Position numbers and translations under genes: made by a program. Positions 59,526 through 64,000 of a stretch of 64,000 nucleotides of DNA are shown in pieces (within the stretch, counting starts at the first letter, position 1; every line of letters begins with the position of its first letter). The DNA is from Planotetraspora kaengkrachanensis (GTDB lineage: Bacteria > Actinomycetota > Actinomycetes > Streptosporangiales > Streptosporangiaceae). Where the stretch lies: positions 44,559 through 108,558 of the forward strand of contig NZ_BONV01000043.1 in NCBI RefSeq assembly GCF_016862895.1, in the 5' to 3' direction. The notes beneath the pieces were generated by a model. That model did not search any database and was not told the DNA's origin. It saw only the letters and a program-made list of their open reading frames with translations.

Positions 59526-62500
59526 CGCGCTTCAAACCGTCTCGTGCCGGTTTGATCAACATCTGGGACTACACGGACGAGGAGTTCGTGTTCGCGGACG
59601 GCAGGCTGGTGCTCCGCGGTCACAACGGCTCCGGCAAGACCAAGGCCCTCGAGGTGCTGTTCCCCTTCGTCCTCGACGGGGTCGTCGACGCCCGCCGGCT
59701 GGATCCCTTCAGCGGCGAGAACCGCACGATGAAGTCCAACCTCCTGTACCGCGGACAGGAGTCGGAGTACGGGTTCGTCTGGATGGAGTTCGCGGCGGGC
59801 GCACGGACCGTCACGCTCATCATCGCCATGCACGCCCACAAGGACCGGCCGGAGGTCAAACGGTCGTATTTCGTGACGAGCCGGCGGCTGGGCGTCGACT
59901 TCGGCCTGCTGACGGACGACTCCCGCCCGCTGACCGACCAGCAGTTGAAGCGGGTGCTCGAACCCGAGGCGTGGCACACCACCCCGACCGACTACCGGGA
60001 CGCGATCGACTCCGCCCTGTTCGGCCTGGGACGCGAACGGTACACCCAACTGCTCGACCTGCTGCTCGCGCTGCGCAGGCCCCTGCTCGCCAAGGACCTC
60101 GACCCGGGCAAGGTGTCCGACACCCTCACCGCAGGACTGAGCCCGGTGCCGGAGAGCCTCGTCGAGCAGGCCGCGCGTGATTTCGACAACCTGGCCGCAG
60201 TCCAGCGGCAGTTCGACGACCTCACGGCCGCGGACGGCGCCGCCAGGGCCTTCCTCGAGTCGTATGCCGACTACCTCCGGGCCGAAGTGCGCTTCCACCT
60301 CGACCGCGTCGCCGGCCGTACGCGGCAGGTGGTGAAGCACGCCGGCGAGGTCGCCGTGGCCGGTGCGGAGATGCGGCGCGCGGATCTCGCGCGCGGCGCC
60401 GCGGAGGACGAGCGGACGAACGCGGGCACGGAACAGAACAGGCTCTCCGCCCGGCTGGACGGGCTCAAGAAGGACAGCGCGTACACCGCGCAGGGAGAGC
60501 TGGAGATCCTCCGCGGCCAGGTCGGCAGGCAGGCGCAGGAGATCGTCCACGAGCGGGAGGCGAACGCCAGGGCGGCCGCGCGCATCGCGGACCTCCGCAC
60601 GGAGGTGGACGCCGCGGACCGGCGGCTCAAGAGCTCCCGCGACGGTGTCAGGCGGCTGGCCGCCGACAGGGCCGAGGCGGCGAGGCTCGCGGTGATCGTG
60701 CATTCGGACGACGACGATCTTCAGGCCGCCAGGGCACAGGCCGGCGCACGCCGGCAGGACGTGGAGGACGTGCAGGCCTGCCTGCGCAAGCTCGGCGACG
60801 CCGAGAAGGACCGGCGGCGGGCGGAGCAGGCCGTGGACAAGGCCCGGGAGCGGGCCGAAGCCGCCGAGCAGGCCGTCGAGACCGCGGTCGGGGAGCTTGA
60901 GGAAGGGCGCGCGCAGGCGCTGGACGACCTGAACGCCTGGGCCGGCCGATGGTCCGCGGATTCCGCCGGCTCTCCGGTGAGTGCGGGCGACCTCGCCGTT
61001 CTCATCGAGGCGCTGGACGGTCTGGGAGAGGCGGGCGCTCCGCGTCTCGCGGAGGTCTTCGGCGACCTGGCCGAAACGCGGCGGACGACGCTCGCCCGAA
61101 CGGCGGCGGCGCTGGACGCGAGGTCGGCGCAGCTCACGGCTGAGCGCGACCGGCTGGCCGCGCTCGTGCAGGAGATCGCGGCCGAACGCGACGACGCGCC
61201 CGCGCTCGCCGGCGCCAGGCGCGCCGACCGGACGGCACGGCAGGGCGCCGCGCTGTGGCGGCTCGTGCGGTTCGCCGACGACGTCTCGGACGCCGATGCG
61301 GCGGCCATCGAGGGGGCTCTCGACGCGGCGGGTCTGCTCACCGCATGGATCCACCCGGACCCCCGGCTCACCGCCGCCGCTGTGGAGCAGGGCGAGGCCG
61401 ACGCGTACCTGCTTCCCGCGCCGCCAGGATCGCGGCCGGCCGGGGCGACCCTGTCGAGCGTCCTCGTCCCGGAGGACCAGAGCCACGTGCCCGCGCGGAT
61501 CATCGCCGACGTGCTCGACTCGATCGCCCTGACCGACGTGTTCGTCGGCACGGCGACCACGCCCGCGGTGACCCGGCGCGGGCAGTTCGCGTTCGGCGTG
61601 CACCTGGGCGCGCAGCAGAAAACGACGGCGGAGTACATCGGCGCCACCAACAGGGCGGCTCGGCGGCGGGCGCGCATCGCCGAGTACGAGCGGAACATCG
61701 AGGTCACCTCGCGGGAACTGTCGGCCGCCCAGGCGGAGCGCGACACGTCGCAGGCACGGCTGGACGACGTGGGCCGCGCCAAGGCCGAGTTGCAGCCGGT
61801 GGGCAAGGACGTCCTCACCGCCGTGGGCACGCTGGCGCAGAAATCGACCCTCCTGGCCGCGGCCCGCGCCGAACACGGGGACCGCGCCAGGGCGTTGGAC
61901 GGCGCCATCGCCGAGATGGACGCCGACCGCCGCAGGCTGCGGCAGGCGGCGACCGACCGGAACATGCCCGCGGAGGAGAAGGAGATCGAGGTGATCGCCC
62001 AGGCGATCACGGATTTCCTCACCACCGCGGAACTGGTGTCCGAGCAGCACAAGCACATCGCGTCTGCTGAGTCGGACCTCGAGTCGAGGCGCCGCACGAT
62101 CGCCTCGCTCGAAGCCGAGCATCAGACCGCGCGCGACACCCTGGCCGAGAAGGAGGAGGGGCACGCGGGTGCAGCCGAGCGCCTCACGGCCATGGAAGAG
62201 GCGCTGAGCGCACCGCTCAAGGAGATCCTGGAGCAGATCGGCCACATCGAACGGGAACTCGCAGCGGCGGACGAGGCCTGGCAGGCCGCGGACACGTCGG
62301 TCAGGCGGGAGCACGATGCCCTGGTCGGGGCCAGGGTCGCCTACCAGCACGGCACGGGGGCTATCACCGGCGCGCTGGGCGAGCTGCTCGACCAGCTCGC
62401 GGCGTTCGGGCCGCTCGCGCACCCCGATCTGCGGCCGGTCCTCGGCGTCGGATCGGGGACGGCGTGGCCGGACCGGGCCCAGTGGGCGACGCCGGAGCAG

Positions 62501-63733
62501 TCCGTGCGCGACATCATCGAACGGCTCGCCGGGCAGGACGCGGCCGCGGCGGTCGAGTCCGTCCTGCCGCAGGGCACCGCCGACCTGCTCAGGTCCTACG
62601 AGGAGGCCACTTCGGGACGGCAGATCGGCGAGGCGGCCAGGAAACGTGCCCGGGACCGGATGTCGGCGGCGCTGGGCGAGTTCGACGACGCGCTGAACGC
62701 CTGCGAGGAGGACTATCGGCTGGACTGGCAGCCGGGCGAGTCCGTGGTCGTCGTCCAGGTCCAGGACGCCGACGGCCGCCATCCGGTCGCCGACTTCGCA
62801 CACCGCACCGCGGCGCGCGCGGAGGAACAGGGCGTCCTGATGGAGGAGCGTGAGCGCACGGTTCTCGAGGACGAGTTGCTCGCCGGCCTCGCTCAGCAGA
62901 TCTTCCAACGTGTCGTCGCCGCGAAGGAGCTGGTCAGGGGCATGGATGCCGACACCAGATCCAGGCCGATGTCGACCGGCACGACCGTGGGCATCCGCTG
63001 GGTGGTGGCGGACAAGATCACTGACTCGCAGCGGGAGATTTCCGAGCTGCTGGGACAGGACGGTCTGGAGGGCGCCCGGCTGGCCGATATGCGCCGGCTC
63101 CTCCGGCAGATGATCCGCGAGTACCGGGCGGGGCATCCCCGGGCGACGTACAAGGAGGTCCTCTCCAAGGTCCTGGACTACCGGACCTGGCGGTCGTTCG
63201 AGCTCCGGCTCAAGGTCCCGGGGCAGGAGGAGGTGAGGCTGAGCAAGAAGCGTCACTCCCAGATGTCCGGCGGGGAGAAGTCCGCGGCGATCCATCTGCC
63301 GCTCTTCGCCGCGGCGAACTCCCTGTACTCGTCGGCGTCCGACACCTGCCCGCGTCTGATCGCGCTCGACGAGGCGTTCGCCGGCATCGACGACGTCTAC
63401 AAGCCCGACCTGCTCGGGCTCACCGTCCGCTACGACCTGGACGCGTTCATGACCGGCCACGACCTGTGGATCCGGTACGAGACGGTTCCCGCGGCGGCCC
63501 ACTACGACATGCACAGCGACAAGGCGTCGCACACGGTCTCGGCGATGCTCGTGTTGTGGGACGGATGCCAGCTCGTCGACTCGGCGGCCGGGTTCGCCGG
63601 AAACGAAGAGCTGGCGACGGAGCTGCTGGGGTTCTCCCCGAGCCGGCGCGTGCCGGTGAACAGCGGCCTGCTCGGCCTCGTGGACGACGGCTCGATGGAC
63701 AGCGGGGACGGGGAGCCAGGGGACGGGCGCTGA
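59522..63733 (+). CDS. jetC: Wadjet type II JetC-like SMC ATPase (TIGR02680, MukB-like)
   Basis: 1403 residues. Walker A GHNGSGKT at residues 33-40 follows INIWDYTDEEFVFADGRLVL; long coiled-coil arms run through the Ala/Arg/Glu-rich middle (about 240-500 and 690-1040) around a hinge-like globular part (about 560-690, SAGDLAVLIEALDGLGEAGA to FVGTATTPAVTRRGQFAFG); the C-terminal head has the ABC signature MSGGEKSAAIHLPLF (Ser1249) and Walker B CPRLIALDEAFAGIDD (Asp1283, Glu1284). All ATPase motifs are intact. In Wadjet it extrudes plasmid DNA loops and presents them to the JetD nuclease. The larger open frame starting at 58700 is a shadow over jetB. Confidence 0.93.
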   Translation: MTRFKPSRAGLINIWDYTDEEFVFADGRLVLRGHNGSGKTKALEVLFPFVLDGVVDARRLDPFSGENRTMKSNLLYRGQESEYGFVWMEFAAGARTVTLIIAMHAHKDRPEVKRSYFVTSRRLGVDFGLLTDDSRPLTDQQLKRVLEPEAWHTTPTDYRDAIDSALFGLGRERYTQLLDLLLALRRPLLAKDLDPGKVSDTLTAGLSPVPESLVEQAARDFDNLAAVQRQFDDLTAADGAARAFLESYADYLRAEVRFHLDRVAGRTRQVVKHAGEVAVAGAEMRRADLARGAAEDERTNAGTEQNRLSARLDGLKKDSAYTAQGELEILRGQVGRQAQEIVHEREANARAAARIADLRTEVDAADRRLKSSRDGVRRLAADRAEAARLAVIVHSDDDDLQAARAQAGARRQDVEDVQACLRKLGDAEKDRRRAEQAVDKARERAEAAEQAVETAVGELEEGRAQALDDLNAWAGRWSADSAGSPVSAGDLAVLIEALDGLGEAGAPRLAEVFGDLAETRRTTLARTAAALDARSAQLTAERDRLAALVQEIAAERDDAPALAGARRADRTARQGAALWRLVRFADDVSDADAAAIEGALDAAGLLTAWIHPDPRLTAAAVEQGEADAYLLPAPPGSRPAGATLSSVLVPEDQSHVPARIIADVLDSIALTDVFVGTATTPAVTRRGQFAFGVHLGAQQKTTAEYIGATNRAARRRARIAEYERNIEVTSRELSAAQAERDTSQARLDDVGRAKAELQPVGKDVLTAVGTLAQKSTLLAAARAEHGDRARALDGAIAEMDADRRRLRQAATDRNMPAEEKEIEVIAQAITDFLTTAELVSEQHKHIASAESDLESRRRTIASLEAEHQTARDTLAEKEEGHAGAAERLTAMEEALSAPLKEILEQIGHIERELAAADEAWQAADTSVRREHDALVGARVAYQHGTGAITGALGELLDQLAAFGPLAHPDLRPVLGVGSGTAWPDRAQWATPEQSVRDIIERLAGQDAAAAVESVLPQGTADLLRSYEEATSGRQIGEAARKRARDRMSAALGEFDDALNACEEDYRLDWQPGESVVVVQVQDADGRHPVADFAHRTAARAEEQGVLMEERERTVLEDELLAGLAQQIFQRVVAAKELVRGMDADTRSRPMSTGTTVGIRWVVADKITDSQREISELLGQDGLEGARLADMRRLLRQMIREYRAGHPRATYKEVLSKVLDYRTWRSFELRLKVPGQEEVRLSKKRHSQMSGGEKSAAIHLPLFAAANSLYSSASDTCPRLIALDEAFAGIDDVYKPDLLGLTVRYDLDAFMTGHDLWIRYETVPAAAHYDMHSDKASHTVSAMLVLWDGCQLVDSAAGFAGNEELATELLGFSPSRRVPVNSGLLGLVDDGSMDSGDGEPGDGR

Positions 63734-63889
63734 CGAGCAGGTTCACGGATCTGTGGAGACTCCCGTAGAACAGCGAGCACTCACCTGCTGTTCGCCTGAC
63801 ATTTGTGTCCCATTCGCCGGGGTGCCCGAGGCTGCTGGGCGAGTACTGCCCGTCGTCCGCTGCGGCGACCTGCGAAGAGGACATCAACG
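63734..63889. other. Region where jetD would be expected; no jetD gene
   Basis: A 12-codon frame (TSRFTDLWRLP) begins at a CTG overlapping the jetC stop and ends at TAG; it is too short to identify. GAACAGC and GCTGTTC (about 63771-63801) form a terminator-like inverted repeat. No DUF2399/Toprim-type coding sequence is present on either strand up to the window end. Confidence 0.7.
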
Positions 63890-64000
63890 TTGCACAAGAG
63901 TTGGCGTGCGCCGATCAAATGGACGGTCGCGTTACTGACCGCTGTTCCGCTCTTCGCCACGGTGTCGCCCGCCTCGGCGGACGATCAGGCCCCCTCCACC
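63890..64000 (+). CDS. Secreted protein, 5' end only (cut by window edge)
   Basis: From a TTG with GAAGAGG nine bases upstream, 37 codons are visible. HKSWRAPIKWTVALLTAVPL, then FATVSPASADDQAPST is a typical Sec signal peptide with cleavage near ASA-DD. The mature protein lies beyond the window, so the function is unknown. It occupies the position where jetD would follow jetC. Confidence 0.65.
   Translation, partial: MHKSWRAPIKWTVALLTAVPLFATVSPASADDQAPST

Noticed and set aside
59450..63532. A 1360-residue minus-strand protein opposite jetC
   Set aside because: It is a GC-rich shadow of the jetC frame, lacking domains and start context.
63733..63772. Start of jetD directly after jetC
   Set aside because: Only 12 codons from a CTG before a stop; too short to identify and no Toprim region follows.

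Overview
The window is GC-rich DNA from a filamentous-type actinomycete. Support: a DUF2637 membrane protein, a cysS-rlmB-tRNA-Thr core block, F420/PPOX-type enzymes, many GTG starts, leaderless promoters and a type II Wadjet operon. A Streptosporangiaceae-like host is an inference from gene style, not a measured placement.

Layout. 1-3.8 kb is core: a DUF2637 gene running off the left edge, cysS, rlmB and tRNA-Thr(TGT). 3.8-25 kb is a mosaic accessory region anchored on that tRNA. Partial copies of the tRNA 3' end, several still followed by a terminator, recur near 6.93, 12.06, 14.25 and 24.92 kb. A tyrosine-integrase C-terminal fragment lies at 11.1-11.3 kb. Among these copies sit small redox and resistance modules (two TetR/SDR/F420-reductase-like sets, LysR-hemerythrin, VOC, PPOX, GNAT, class A beta-lactamase, MerR pair, Rieske oxygenase), two secreted proteins and several decayed genes (O-methyltransferase, SUFU domain, DUF4097, ABC permease, a HicAB-like pair).

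25.8-28.8 kb carries an MFS exporter and lpdA. 28.9-45.7 kb is an unusual array: five NarL/LuxR-type histidine kinase-response regulator pairs, each next to a small multi-spanning membrane protein, with scars of a further decayed regulator between them. 45.7-55.7 kb holds an ABC-F protein with a leader peptide and hairpin (likely attenuation), a secreted SRPBCC-like protein, a tautomerase-SDR/TetR module, a sixth NarL-type pair, an EamA transporter, an orphan class I kinase, a Nudix hydrolase and an anti-sigma-like ATPase. 55.8-56.6 kb is tenA under a TPP riboswitch.

56.7-63.7 kb is a three-gene type II Wadjet operon, jetA-jetB-jetC (kleisin, KITE and SMC-like ATPase). The nuclease gene jetD, normally the fourth member, is absent from the expected place, where a terminator-like hairpin and the start of a secreted protein are found instead.

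All calls come from reading the sequence and from memory of protein families; no database search was run.
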